A stretch of 64,000 nt of DNA from Paractinoplanes ovalisporus (GTDB lineage Bacteria; Actinomycetota; Actinomycetes; Mycobacteriales; Micromonosporaceae): the NCBI RefSeq assembly GCF_016834655.1, contig NZ_JAENHP010000001.1, positions 1,116,001-1,180,000 on the forward strand, read 5' to 3'. Under the pieces are notes generated by a model. It did not search any database, had not been told where the DNA came from, and saw only the letters and a program-made list of their open reading frames with translations. A program made the position numbers and the translations under genes. The stretch's first letter is position 1. Each line of letters begins with the position of its first letter. Positions 39,089-47,997 of this stretch are shown one piece after another.

Positions 39089-41395
39089 TCAGCCGCCGAT
39101 GCCGAGCTCGACCCGGCTGCCGACGCCGGGACCGGCCGTCGTGCCCGGGTAGAGCCACAGCTTGCCCGAGGCGTTCTCGGTGGCGACCAGGTCGTCGAAC
39201 TCGTCACCGTTGAAGCGGCCCACGGTGAGCTCGTTCATGCCGTTCCAGCCACCGGTGCCGATCTCGACGCGGGTGCCGAGGGCGCCGTTGCCGTTGCCCG
39301 GATAGAGCCACAGCTTGCCGGTGGAGTTCTCGACCGAGACGATGTCGTCGAACGCGTCCCGGTTGAACCGGCCGACCGTGTTCTTGCTGTTGCCGCCCCA
39401 GCCGCCGCCGTTCAGCACGACCCGGGCGCCGGGGACGCCGGAAGCCGTACCGGGGTAGAGGTAGAGCTTGTTGTCGCGGGTGTCCACGGTGGTGATGTCG
39501 AGGTACGGGTCGTTGTTGAAGTGGCCGGCGGCGATGCGGTCCATGAAGTTCCAGCCGCTGTTGCCGATCTTCACGCGGGCGCCCAGGGTGCCGTTGGCGG
39601 TGCCCGGGTAGAGCCACAGGATGCCGGTCGACTTCTCGACCGCGACCACGTCCTCGTACTGGTCACCGTCGAACGTGCCGGTGATCAGCTTGTCCATGCC
39701 GTTCCAGCCGCCGGTGCCGATCAGCACGCGGGTGCCGAACGCGTCGCGGGCCTTGGTGCCGGGGTAGAGCCAGAGCCGGCCGGTCGAGACCTCGGTCGCG
39801 ACCAGGTCCTGGTAGGCGTCGCCGTTGAGTGAGACCGCCTCGACGTTGACCAGGCCACGGGCCCGCACGTTCCAGCCCATCGAGGTCGCCGTGGTGCAGC
39901 CCAGCTGCACCATCTTGGCCGCGTTGGCGGTCGAGCCGTCGAGGACGGCCAGGCACATCGAGCTGTTCTTGTTCTTGACCCGGGTCAGGCCGGTGCTGTC
40001 CGACGCCAGCGTCCACAGCTGCTCGTCACCGTTGTTGCAGGTCCACTGGATGGCGCGGCCCTCGGGGGCCTTCGACCCGCCGCCGATCGCCAGGCACTGA
40101 CCGCTGTTGAAGTTGCGCAGCTCGTAGTAGCCACCGGTCTTCGGGTAGAAGACCCAGCCCTGCTCCTTGCCGGCGCCGCACGGCCACTGGATGAGCTGCG
40201 TGTTCGTGTCCATCGAGGCCGACGGCACGGCCAGGCACTGACCGGTGTGGCCGACCTGGAGGCGCTGCGGCAGGTCGGGGCGCACCTCGTACTGCCCGAC
40301 GCGCAGGAAGTCGGCGACCACCTGGGCGTTGCCGGCCAGCGCGTTGCGGGCGGCCAGGGCGAGGTTGCGGTTGGCCGGCACCTTCTCGGCCCGGGTCACG
40401 ATCTCGCCGACCAGGCGGCGGTCCTCGGCCTCGGCCGCGGCCAGGGCCTTCTCGATGTCACGGTTCTTGGCGGCGTGGATGCCGGAGTCGATGAACGCCT
40501 TCCACACCGCCGGGTCGTTGCTGCGGGCGGCGGCGATGGCGGCCGCCTCGACCTCGCTGTCCGCGACGGCGAAGTTCCAGACCTCGGTCACGAAGTCGCG
40601 GTCGGGCATCGCGAGCAGCTGCTCGGTGACCGGCAGGCCGATCCGGTTCGCGGCCAACTGCTTGGCCGCGCGCGCCAGGGCGGCCGCCTTTTCGGCCTCC
40701 GTACGGGTTTCGTCCTCCTCGATCCGCCGGTCGACGGCCTGCTTGGCGGCGGCCGCCATGCCGGAGGCGATGAACTGGGCCTGCTCCTCGGCGGTGCCGT
40801 TACGAGCGGCGGCCGCGGCCGTCTTGACCTCGGTCCACTTGGGATCCTCGGCGACGCGCTCCCAGATCAGCCGGATGAAGTCGGCGTCGGTGCCGTTGAG
40901 CAGGTCGGAGCCGGCCACGACGTCGATGCTGGCCGCGGCGGCGGCCCGGGCCTGGTCGGAGAGCCGCTTGGCCTCGGCCTCACGCCGCTCGCGGTCGACA
41001 TCACGGTTGAAAGCCGCGAACACGCCGGTGGTGATGAACTCGTAGCAGGCCAGGTCGGTGGCGGCCGGGTTGGTGGCGTCGGCGACCGTGCCGAAGGCCT
41101 CCTCGGCGGCCGCGCGGACCTCGAGGTAGTCCGGGTTGTCTTTGACGTGCTTCCAGATCTCGATGACGAAGTCACGGTCGGCGCGCTCGATGAGGGCGAA
41201 GTCGTCGCCGCGGCCGAACTTCACGGCAACGGCGAGTTTCTGCTCGTACGTGGCCTGACCGGCGGCAAGCGCAACGGCTTTGATCGGCGTGGGAGCGGCG
41301 AAGGCGGCGCCGGGAGTGGTGGCGGTCAAAGCGGCCACCGCGATACCGGCAGCCAGAACCGGCCGCACCCAGCGGGCACGGTTGTTCGATGTCAT
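39089..41395 (-). CDS. Secreted ALF-repeat / ricin-lectin / VCBS-repeat protein
   Basis: This 768-residue secreted protein has a signal peptide (VRPVLAAGIAVAALTATTPG) and three parts. Residues about 45-385 are Ala-rich helical ALF-type repeats (each with DRDFVIEIWKHV-like or DADFIRLIWERV-like motifs and FIxxGxxAA endings, at least four copies). Residues about 388-515 form a ricin-type beta-trefoil with QxW-like motifs (GQCLAVPSASMDTNTQLIQW, GQCLAIGGGS). The C-terminal 250 residues hold five VCBS/FG-GAP blades, each ending near LWLYPGT. It likely binds glycans outside the cell. The ATG at 41395 is preceded by CAACGGGGAAAAC. Confidence 0.85.
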   Translation of the reverse strand: MTSNNRARWVRPVLAAGIAVAALTATTPGAAFAAPTPIKAVALAAGQATYEQKLAVAVKFGRGDDFALIERADRDFVIEIWKHVKDNPDYLEVRAAAEEAFGTVADATNPAATDLACYEFITTGVFAAFNRDVDRERREAEAKRLSDQARAAAAASIDVVAGSDLLNGTDADFIRLIWERVAEDPKWTEVKTAAAAARNGTAEEQAQFIASGMAAAAKQAVDRRIEEDETRTEAEKAAALARAAKQLAANRIGLPVTEQLLAMPDRDFVTEVWNFAVADSEVEAAAIAAARSNDPAVWKAFIDSGIHAAKNRDIEKALAAAEAEDRRLVGEIVTRAEKVPANRNLALAARNALAGNAQVVADFLRVGQYEVRPDLPQRLQVGHTGQCLAVPSASMDTNTQLIQWPCGAGKEQGWVFYPKTGGYYELRNFNSGQCLAIGGGSKAPEGRAIQWTCNNGDEQLWTLASDSTGLTRVKNKNSSMCLAVLDGSTANAAKMVQLGCTTATSMGWNVRARGLVNVEAVSLNGDAYQDLVATEVSTGRLWLYPGTKARDAFGTRVLIGTGGWNGMDKLITGTFDGDQYEDVVAVEKSTGILWLYPGTANGTLGARVKIGNSGWNFMDRIAAGHFNNDPYLDITTVDTRDNKLYLYPGTASGVPGARVVLNGGGWGGNSKNTVGRFNRDAFDDIVSVENSTGKLWLYPGNGNGALGTRVEIGTGGWNGMNELTVGRFNGDEFDDLVATENASGKLWLYPGTTAGPGVGSRVELGIGG

Positions 41396-41545
41396 GAAGT
41401 TTTCCCCGTTGGTGGTTCTCGAACCCCTGCTGAGCTGCGGCTTCTTCGGGCACGGCGAAGCCACGGCGCAGCCAGGGATTGATGTCGGTGCGTACGTTAA
41501 CCTCCCGTCACCGCCCGGCACAAGGCGGTGTGGTGAGATCACGTC

Positions 41546-42679
41546 GTGGCCGACCAGCAGTTCGCGGAGACGTACTCATTGACGCTGCCCACCTCGCAGG
41601 CCGCCCACGCGGTGGCGGACGAACTCGCGCGGCGCGGGCATCGGCTGGTCGCCGTCCGCGTCGTCGACCACTTCATCCTCGACCCGACCAGCTGGTGGTA
41701 CGGAAAGCCGAGCATACGGCCCGAATTCGCCGGGTGGTGGGACGTGTTCAGCGTGCTGGACGACCTTTCCCTCCGTACGGGGGAAGGTGTTGCGCTCCAA
41801 GACATCGCCCGTCGGCACGGAGGCGTCGCCAGCGGCCCCGGCGGAGGCCACGTCGCCACGGTGCTCACCACATTCACCCGGGTCGGCTTGGTCCATGAGC
41901 TGACCGACGGGGAGGTCATCGAACGCCGGGCCGCCCTCGCAGCCGTTGACCCCGCCGTCTTCGTCGGCGGGACACGGTCGCTCCGGTCCGCACCACCGCT
42001 CGCGTCGCGGGCGACTCCGGATGAACAGGCCGAGATGGCGGCGATCGCCGAACTGCTGGACGCCGACGAGATCGAGGACGTCGAGTGGGAGGACGCCGGC
42101 GAGATGCTCGGCGAGCTCTTCGACGGCGCCATGCACCAGGGCACCTGCTATCCGCACACCGCCGGCACGGTGCCCGGCTTTGTCACGCTGGCCCTCGACG
42201 ACCGGCTGGGCGACAAGTACCGCGCCTGGGTCCTGCTCGATCTGTTCCTGATCGCCACCGTCGGCCGCCGGGACCTTTGCGCTCAGGCCGACACCCTGCG
42301 CGCCCTGGGACGCCCGGCGATCGAGGCACCCGAGGCGGTTGCGGCCCGGCGGGCGGTCGCCGAGGCCCTCCCCCGTCTGTTCGACCGGTGGGACTGGTAC
42401 TCCGAAGCCTCGCAGTTCTTTCTTCTTGGGCTGGCCGCCGCCTGCCCCGCCGCCGGCGCTTCCGTACAGCCGGCGATCGCGCGTCGCCGCGAGGCCGACC
42501 ACGGCACCGACCGTGAGCCGACCGTACGGCTGATGGAGGCTCTGATCGACGGCGACTCCGAGCGGATCGAGGCGGCCCTGCGCGACGTGGCCGTACGGAC
42601 CGACAGCCCGTACGCCACGCCCGAGCAACGTGGCCTCGATGCGCTGGACGACCTGCTCGTCAAAGAGCTCAGCCGCTGA
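41546..42679 (+). CDS. Hypothetical cytoplasmic protein
   Basis: The 377-residue protein has no family I recognise. The N-terminal 120 residues (HAVADELARRGHRLVAVRVV, WWDVFSVLDDLSLRTGEG) look alpha/beta. A central acidic stretch (LLDADEIEDVEWEDAGEMLG) leads into an all-helical C-terminal region (YRAWVLLDLFLIATVGRRDL, FDRWDWYSEASQFFLLGLAA) that may form HEAT-like repeats. The start is a GTG at 41546, and it is divergent from the ALF/ricin protein. Its stop region overlaps the convergent BNR gene by 11 bases. Confidence 0.75.
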   Translation: MADQQFAETYSLTLPTSQAAHAVADELARRGHRLVAVRVVDHFILDPTSWWYGKPSIRPEFAGWWDVFSVLDDLSLRTGEGVALQDIARRHGGVASGPGGGHVATVLTTFTRVGLVHELTDGEVIERRAALAAVDPAVFVGGTRSLRSAPPLASRATPDEQAEMAAIAELLDADEIEDVEWEDAGEMLGELFDGAMHQGTCYPHTAGTVPGFVTLALDDRLGDKYRAWVLLDLFLIATVGRRDLCAQADTLRALGRPAIEAPEAVAARRAVAEALPRLFDRWDWYSEASQFFLLGLAAACPAAGASVQPAIARRREADHGTDREPTVRLMEALIDGDSERIEAALRDVAVRTDSPYATPEQRGLDALDDLLVKELSR

Positions 42680-44009
42680 CGCGCCAGTCCTGGACGTCGA
42701 TCTGGCTGCCGCCGTAGCGCGGGGTGAAGATGCTCATGACGTTCTGGGTCTTGAGGCGCTGGTGGTCGATCAGCGGGTCGGAGAAGTAGATCGCGGCCGA
42801 CGTGTAGCGGATCGTCCAGTCGGTCCAGCCGGAGGCCTTGGACGCGGTCTCGATGTGCAGCTTCTTCGTGCTCGAGTCGCCGCTCGCCACGTACAGGTTG
42901 TCGGCGGCGTCGACGGCGATGTCGCCTCGGGAGGAGCGTTCCAGGAACGGCGTGTACGTCTGGTGCCAGACCTTGCTGGCCTTGTCGCGCCAGTAGTGCA
43001 CGAGGACGGCACTTTCGCGGGCGGCCGTGAAGTTGGTGTTGCTCGGGGCCGACGCCGGCAGATGCGAGGCGAGCACGTGCACGATGCCCGCGGCGTCGAC
43101 CACCTGGGACTCCTGGTTGATCAGGCCCCGGTTCTGGGCGATGCTCCACACCTTGAGCCCGGCCGCGTTGGACGCCAATGGGCTGCTTCCGGTGGTCGCG
43201 ACCACAGTGCCGGCGTTGTTGCGCCAGGTGCGTCCCTTGTCGCGGCTGTACGCGTAGAACAGGTCGTGGTTCGTGCTGGCGTCCGAGGTCTCGCGTACGG
43301 TCCAGGTCGCGTGGAGCAACGGGGTGGCCGGGTCGGTGTTGTCGTACTCGATGCCGAACAGGTAGGCGTTGTTGTTGTAGGTCGTGCCGTCGATGAACTC
43401 ACCGACGTAGGTCCACGCGCCCGCGCGGTATTCGTAGAGCACCTCGTCGCCGGTGCCGCTGACGCCCGTACGGATCGCGAGCTGCAGTGTGCCGTCGGGA
43501 TGAGCGAAGAATTGCGGGTACGTCACGACGGCCATGCTGGTGCTGGTCAGGCTGCTCTGCACGGCCCCGAAGGAACTGGCCGCCCACGGGGCCGACCCGG
43601 TGAGCCCGGCGACCGACTTGCGATAGCGGAAGACCGACGAGTGGGTGTCGAACGCGAGGTGGATGGTGCCGTCGGCGGGCGCGATGCCGATGCTGATCAC
43701 GTTGTGCGAGTCGGTCGAGGTGGTCCGGTAGTCGGTCAGCCGCAGGTTCTGCCAGGCGCCGGAGGGCAGCTGACGACGGGAGAGGTTGACGTAGCCGTCG
43801 GAGTCCCAGAAGGCCGCGTACTGCCGCCCGCCGTCGGTGACGATGCCGTCCTGCTGGAAGGACTCGCCGTTCATGTAGCCGGTGTAGGTGAGCGCCGTCC
43901 GCCCGTTCGTGGTCAGCACCGTGGTGGAGACGGCCGTGACGACCGGGGCGGCCTGCTGACCCGGCACGATCAGGAGCAGCCCGGCCGCCAGCGTCGTGAA
44001 ACGTTTCAT
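42669..44009 (-). CDS. Secreted BNR-repeat beta-propeller protein (BNR_4 type)
   Basis: The 446-residue protein starts with a signal peptide (KRFTTLAAGLLLIVPGQQA). It is a beta-propeller of the BNR_4 type: QYAAFWDSDGYVNLSRRQLP, SHNVISIGIAPADGTIHLAF, TYPQFFAHPDGTLQLAIR, AYSRDKGRTWRNNAG (an Asp-box) and NQESQVVDAAGIVHVLA. BNR_4 propellers occur in polysaccharide lyases acting on ulvan or rhamnogalacturonan and in proteins of unknown action. The conserved His in DSHN and Tyr/Arg positions are present. An adjacent GTG (44012) and ATG (44009) are available; GGAGG precedes them. Confidence 0.8.
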   Translation of the reverse strand: MKRFTTLAAGLLLIVPGQQAAPVVTAVSTTVLTTNGRTALTYTGYMNGESFQQDGIVTDGGRQYAAFWDSDGYVNLSRRQLPSGAWQNLRLTDYRTTSTDSHNVISIGIAPADGTIHLAFDTHSSVFRYRKSVAGLTGSAPWAASSFGAVQSSLTSTSMAVVTYPQFFAHPDGTLQLAIRTGVSGTGDEVLYEYRAGAWTYVGEFIDGTTYNNNAYLFGIEYDNTDPATPLLHATWTVRETSDASTNHDLFYAYSRDKGRTWRNNAGTVVATTGSSPLASNAAGLKVWSIAQNRGLINQESQVVDAAGIVHVLASHLPASAPSNTNFTAARESAVLVHYWRDKASKVWHQTYTPFLERSSRGDIAVDAADNLYVASGDSSTKKLHIETASKASGWTDWTIRYTSAAIYFSDPLIDHQRLKTQNVMSIFTPRYGGSQIDVQDWRVSG

Positions 44010-44053
44010 CACGCCCTCCAGTCATTGACAGGTCTCAATGCGTGGAGGCTACC

Positions 44054-45049
44054 TCACACCTCGCCCCGGAAACGCAGATCGACCGTGCCCGTCTCGACCG
44101 TCCGCACCGAATTGTCGTTGAGATAGTCCTGATGACGGGTCGCCACCTGGCCCGTGGTCTCGAGCACCACCACCGGCACGGTCGACCGCACCCGGCACCG
44201 TTCGCATCCGATGACGAGCGTGACGAGCAGTTTGCGGCGGACCGGCGCCTCCTGGAAATGCCGCACGCGGACAAAATCCGAATCCGCCTGCGCGGGCAGA
44301 CTCAGCACACGCTCGGTGCTCTGCGTCGCGCCCCGGACAACCGTCGTCGAATGGCGGTCCTTGGTGGCGGCCGACGATTCGGTGGCCGATTCCAGAATGG
44401 TCGCGAGCGTGGTCGACTTGACCTTGAGGGCGCTCTTCAGGGCGATCTGGCTTTCCCGCTCGATCTGCACGGTGCGCGTGTCGGTACGTCCGTACGAGAA
44501 ACGCCTCTCCTCCCCCGCATTGAGTTCCAGAACGGTGACCCACTCGCCCACCACCCGCTCGTCGAGAACCATCGTGGCGGCCCGGCGCACCTCGACTCCC
44601 CGCAGCACCCGGGTGAGCAGGTTGCGCGGCCACACCAGCGTCCCGTTCCGGTCCCCGTCGTTGCCGGCCGTGGCCTCGGCGACCATGAAGTCGAGGTACT
44701 GCATGGCGGCGCGCTGCGGCAGGTCGGCGATCCGGCTCTTGGACAGGTAGTCCTTGTAGCCGAGGCTGAGCGCGCGCCCTACCTCGGCGGCGTCGGCCTC
44801 CCCGGTCAGCATGATCGCGCGCAGGTCGGGCCGGACCGCGAGCAGCCGCTGGAACAGTTCGGTGCCGGGCACCTCGGGCATGCGCTCGTCCAGCACGACG
44901 ACCGCGACCCGCTCCCGTTCCACCAGCGCGCACGCGGCGTCGGCGTCGGACACGAACTCGGTGGCCAGGCCGGCCTTGAGGGTGATCAGCTCGGCCGCGC
45001 GCCGCCCGAACTCGGGGCTGTCGTCGACCACCAGGACCTGCGCGGTCAT
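44054..45049 (-). CDS. Response regulator with atypical C-terminal domain
   Basis: This 331-residue protein has an N-terminal receiver domain: VLVVDDSPEFGRRA, phospho-acceptor Asp near residue 53 in VVVLDERMPEVPG, IMLTGEAD and the Lys in YLSKSRI. After residue 125 there is no helix-turn-helix or known enzyme domain. Instead come a helical part (TLVWPRNLLTRVLRGVEV), then SALKVKSTTLATILESATE, and a beta-rich C-terminus containing a CxxC-like IGCERCRVRSTV. The ATG overlaps the stop of the histidine kinase gene, so the pair is coupled. The output mechanism may be protein binding. The clpP genes lie just beyond the kinase on the other strand. Confidence 0.85.
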   Translation of the reverse strand: MTAQVLVVDDSPEFGRRAAELITLKAGLATEFVSDADAACALVERERVAVVVLDERMPEVPGTELFQRLLAVRPDLRAIMLTGEADAAEVGRALSLGYKDYLSKSRIADLPQRAAMQYLDFMVAEATAGNDGDRNGTLVWPRNLLTRVLRGVEVRRAATMVLDERVVGEWVTVLELNAGEERRFSYGRTDTRTVQIERESQIALKSALKVKSTTLATILESATESSAATKDRHSTTVVRGATQSTERVLSLPAQADSDFVRVRHFQEAPVRRKLLVTLVIGCERCRVRSTVPVVVLETTGQVATRHQDYLNDNSVRTVETGTVDLRFRGEV

Positions 45050-46050
45050 CCGCTCCTCCGGCGCAGGTTCACGGCGAACGTGACCCGGCCCGCCGGATCG
45101 ACGGTGTGGCTCATCCCGGCGGCGTGGTGGGTGGAGAGAAGATCGCTGACCGTCCTCAGGCCGAGGCCGAGGTGACCGGGCTTGGAGCTCCAGGATTCGC
45201 GGTACATGAGCGGGTCGAGCGTGACACCGGGCCGGAGGTCGTTCGCCACCTCGATGACGTTCTCGTCGTCGGTGGCACGGTAGAAGACCGATACTTTCCC
45301 GTACGGAGGGCTCGCCTCGACCGCGTTCTCCAGCAGGGGCAGCACGACCGCGAGGACGAAGTTGTTCCCGTACCCGACGATCCTCTCGGGCATCCGCGTC
45401 TCGCAGCTCACGTCGCCGTCGAGCCGTTTCGTGTAGAGCTGGGCGGCTCGATCGAGCGCGTCGGCCAGCGATGCCGGTTCCCAAGCCTGCGTGTCCCGGG
45501 CGAGGGTCGCCAGCTCCCGGAAGGCCGCGAGGAACGACTTGCACACCTGGACGCCTACAAGCAGGTCGTCGGTGTCGCGGCCGGCGCCGTCCCCGTGCCG
45601 GGCGATCAGGATCGCCTCCATCTGGGCCAGCGGCGTGTTCAATGAGTGGGCCAGTTCCCGGATCAGCGGGTCCTCGCGCTGTTTGCGGTTGAGCGTTTCG
45701 CCGATGATGCGCGGGATCTGCTCCTCGATGTAGCGCTCCAACAGCCCGCTCTGTCGGATCTCGTCGTCCCGCTGCGCCGCGAGCGTCCGCACGTCTTCGG
45801 CGTAGAAGCCCAGGGCGGTCTCGACGGATTCCTGCCGCGCCTCGAAGCCGGCCAGCAACATGACGACGAGCACGATTCCACCCGTCAATATCGACAAGGT
45901 GAGCGCCACGCTCGGCGGCTGGTTCAGCCCATTGGTGATCAGAAAGGTGACGCCGCCTACAGCCACGGTCACGACGCTCCGGCGGAGTACGACGGCCGCA
46001 CCGGCCTGGGAACCGGCCGGCGCACGAGCATCGAGGTTGGGCACCTGCAC
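45046..46050 (-). CDS. Membrane sensor histidine kinase
   Basis: The 334-residue kinase has two membrane helices near the N-terminus (VVTVAVGGVTFLIT and LTLSILTGGIVLVVMLLAGF) with almost no external loop, suggesting sensing in or near the membrane. A helical linker leads to the phospho-acceptor region IRELAHSLNTPLAQMEAIL, with His near residue 135, and an HATPase domain with N-box LPLLENAVEASPP, a short G1 region and GHLGLGLRTVSDLL. The start is a GTG at 46050. Its stop overlaps the response regulator. It is divergent from the clpP pair, 168 bases away. Confidence 0.88.
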   Translation of the reverse strand: MQVPNLDARAPAGSQAGAAVVLRRSVVTVAVGGVTFLITNGLNQPPSVALTLSILTGGIVLVVMLLAGFEARQESVETALGFYAEDVRTLAAQRDDEIRQSGLLERYIEEQIPRIIGETLNRKQREDPLIRELAHSLNTPLAQMEAILIARHGDGAGRDTDDLLVGVQVCKSFLAAFRELATLARDTQAWEPASLADALDRAAQLYTKRLDGDVSCETRMPERIVGYGNNFVLAVVLPLLENAVEASPPYGKVSVFYRATDDENVIEVANDLRPGVTLDPLMYRESWSSKPGHLGLGLRTVSDLLSTHHAAGMSHTVDPAGRVTFAVNLRRRSG

Positions 46051-46131
46051 AGTGTGGCCGCAGTTCCCGGTGCGGCGGAACCGCCGATCATCGCCACGAT
46101 ACGGCCGGTCGGACCAGCCCGTCCGGGTTCG

Positions 46132-46146
46132 TCTGCTGACAGCAGA
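46132..46146. promoter_or_regulatory. Palindrome in the histidine kinase / clpP intergenic region
   Basis: TCTGCT-gac-AGCAGA is a perfect inverted repeat with 6-base arms, about 73 bases before the first clpP start. A regulator of the clpP promoter, such as ClgR or the response regulator, could bind it. It does not match the ClgR consensus as I recall it, so the binder is open. Confidence 0.4.
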
Positions 46147-46218
46147 TGCGCTTGGAGATCGGCCGTCCCGGCTCCCAAGGTGGATCCAGGAAGACGGGGA
46201 CGAGAGCTAGGAGATCGC

Positions 46219-46833
46219 ATGCAACCCAACGGGTGGAACGCCGGGTCCATCGACGATCAGGTGGCGGCGCGGCTGCTGCATCAGCGGATCATCGTGCTCG
46301 GGACGGAGGTGGACGACCAGATCGCCAACCGGCTGTGCGGGCAGCTCCTGCTGCTGTCGGCCGAGGACCCGCGCGGGGTGATCAGCCTCTACATCAACTC
46401 GCCGGGCGGGTCGGTCAGCGCCGGCCTGGCCATCTACGACACCATGCGGCTGATCCCGAACGATGTCAGCACGCTGGCGCTGGGTCTGGCCGGCAGCATG
46501 GGCCAGTTCCTGCTCACCGCGGGCACGCCGGGCAAGCGGTTCAGCCTGCCGCACGCGCAGATCCTGATGCACCAGGGCTCGGCCGGTTTCGGGGGCACCG
46601 CGGCCGACGTCGAGATCTACGCCGATCAGCTGGACCGGGTCGGCACCACGCTGCTGCGGCTGACCGCCGAGCACACCGGGCAGCCGATCGAGACCGTGGA
46701 ACGGGACAGTCGCCGCGATCGCTGGTTCACGGCCGAGGAAGCTCTCGCGTACGGGCTGATCGATCACGTCCTGGACAGCGTGAACGACGTGCGACCCGAG
46801 ATGACCCGCCAGCCGATGGGATTGAGCGCATGA
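46219..46833 (+). CDS. clpP: ATP-dependent Clp protease proteolytic subunit (first of pair)
   Basis: This 204-residue protein is a ClpP subunit. [18 protein letters not shown] is the family signature, the nucleophile Ser is in [10 protein letters not shown] near residue 94, the His in ILMHQGSAG near 118, and the Asp in [20 protein letters not shown]. All three catalytic residues are present. The usual GQAASMG reads GLAGSMG. ClpP forms 14-mers that degrade proteins unfolded by ClpX or ClpC. The ATG at 46219 follows GCTAGGAGATC. It overlaps the second clpP gene by four bases, as in actinobacterial clpP1P2 operons. Confidence 0.93.
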   Translation: MQPNGWNAGSIDDQVAARLLHQRIIVLGTEVDDQIANRLCGQLLLLSAEDPRGVISLYINSPGGSVSAGLAIYDTMRLIPNDVSTLALGLAGSMGQFLLTAGTPGKRFSLPHAQILMHQGSAGFGGTAADVEIYADQLDRVGTTLLRLTAEHTGQPIETVERDSRRDRWFTAEEALAYGLIDHVLDSVNDVRPEMTRQPMGLSA

Positions 46834-47447
46834 GCCAGTACACGATTCCCACCGTCGTCGAGAAGACCCCCAACGGCGAACGGGCGTACGACATTTATTC
46901 GCGCCTGCTCTCCGACCGGATCATCTTCCTCGGCACCGAGATCGACGACGGCGTGGCCAACGTGGTGATCGCCCAGCTGATCCATCTCGAATCGGCCGGC
47001 GAGCAGGAGATCGGGCTGTACATCAACTCGCCCGGCGGTTCCTTCAGCGCCCTCACCGCGATCTACGACACCATGAATTTCGTACGGTGTGACATCGCCA
47101 CCATCTGCGTCGGCCAGGCGGCGTCGGCGGCCGCGGCCCTGCTCGCCGCCGGCACCCCGGGCAAGCGTTCGGTGCTCCCCCACGCCAAGGTGACCCTGCA
47201 TCAGCCCTCCAGCCAGGCCCGGGGCACGCTGCCGGACCTGGCCGTGGAGGCCAAGGAGGTGGCCAAGGTGCGCGCCGAGATGGACCGCATCCTCGGACGC
47301 CACACCGGTCACCCGGTCGAGAAGATCCGCGCCGACACCGACCGGAGCATGGCCCTCTCCGCCCCCGACGCGGTCGCCTACGGCCTGGCCGACCGGGTGA
47401 TCACGTCACGCCCCGAGCGCGCCTACCGCTTGACCGCCGCCAGCTGA
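46830..47447 (+). CDS. clpP: ATP-dependent Clp protease proteolytic subunit (second of pair)
   Basis: The 205-residue protein is the partner ClpP. Signatures are [20 protein letters not shown], the nucleophile Ser in [11 protein letters not shown] near residue 98, the His in [12 protein letters not shown] and the Asp in [21 protein letters not shown]. The residue after the Ser is Ala, not the usual Met. Hetero-oligomers of two different ClpP subunits are standard in actinobacteria. The ATG overlaps the first clpP stop (ATGA). The pair has no clpX or tig neighbours, so it is probably an extra set beside the housekeeping one. Confidence 0.93.
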   Translation: MSQYTIPTVVEKTPNGERAYDIYSRLLSDRIIFLGTEIDDGVANVVIAQLIHLESAGEQEIGLYINSPGGSFSALTAIYDTMNFVRCDIATICVGQAASAAAALLAAGTPGKRSVLPHAKVTLHQPSSQARGTLPDLAVEAKEVAKVRAEMDRILGRHTGHPVEKIRADTDRSMALSAPDAVAYGLADRVITSRPERAYRLTAAS

Positions 47448-47478
47448 CCAGCCGAACACGCACCCGGTTGGCCGCGCC

Positions 47479-47580
47479 CGGCAGCCGGGTGAGACAGCTC
47501 AGCGCGGCCGGCAGCCGAGTGCGGCGGCTCAGCGCAGGCGGCGACTGGGTTCGGCGGCTCAGTGCAGGCGGCGTGCCGGG
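47479..47580. repeat. Degenerate 30-bp tandem repeat
   Basis: Three imperfect units plus a partial one start at 47479, 47509, 47539 and 47569. Each begins CGGC and contains GGCTCAG(C/T)GC or a close variant. They fill the space between the second clpP stop and the convergent ClgR-like gene. No gene is encoded there. Confidence 0.7.
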
Positions 47581-47581
47581 G

Positions 47582-47932
47582 TCAGGCGGCGAGCAGCATG
47601 ACGCTGCCGGAGCGGCCGGGCGTCTGGGGAGTAACGGGTGTGACCGGGGCGACCGGGGCGAGGCGGAGCACCGGGGCGGTGTGGCCGACCAGGTCGAGGC
47701 GGACCTCGGCCAACAGGTCGGACAGCTCGATCCGCAGCGACTCGCAGACCGCGGCCAGGATCTCGGAGCTGGGCTCCTTGCGGCCGCGTTCCACCTCAGA
47801 CAGGTATTGCACCGAGACGTTCGCCTCGCGGGCGACCTCGGCCAAGGTGCGGCGCTGCTCCAACCGGTGGCGGCGCAACACCCGGCCGACCACCGTACGC
47901 AACAGGGGCCGCCTGCCGTCGTTGTCCGCCAT
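47582..47932 (-). CDS. clgR: ClgR-like XRE regulator with C-terminal degron
   Basis: This 116-residue protein has a helix-turn-helix near the N-terminus: LRRHRLEQRRTLAEVAREAN, VSVQYLSEVERGRKEPSSEI and LAAVCESLRIELSDLL. That sequence is characteristic of ClgR/PopR, activators of clp protease genes in actinobacteria. The C-terminus is a Pro/Val/Thr-rich tail ending SVMLLAA. Known ClgR proteins end in an Ala-Ala type signal and are destroyed by ClpP, forming feedback. The convergent position next to two clpP genes supports that role. The start is an ATG at 47932. Confidence 0.85.
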   Translation of the reverse strand: MADNDGRRPLLRTVVGRVLRRHRLEQRRTLAEVAREANVSVQYLSEVERGRKEPSSEILAAVCESLRIELSDLLAEVRLDLVGHTAPVLRLAPVAPVTPVTPQTPGRSGSVMLLAA

Positions 47933-47997
47933 GCGGTCACCGTACCCACGCCCCGGCGCCCGGCGATACCCGTTCCGCCACCAGCGTAGAGCCCGGG

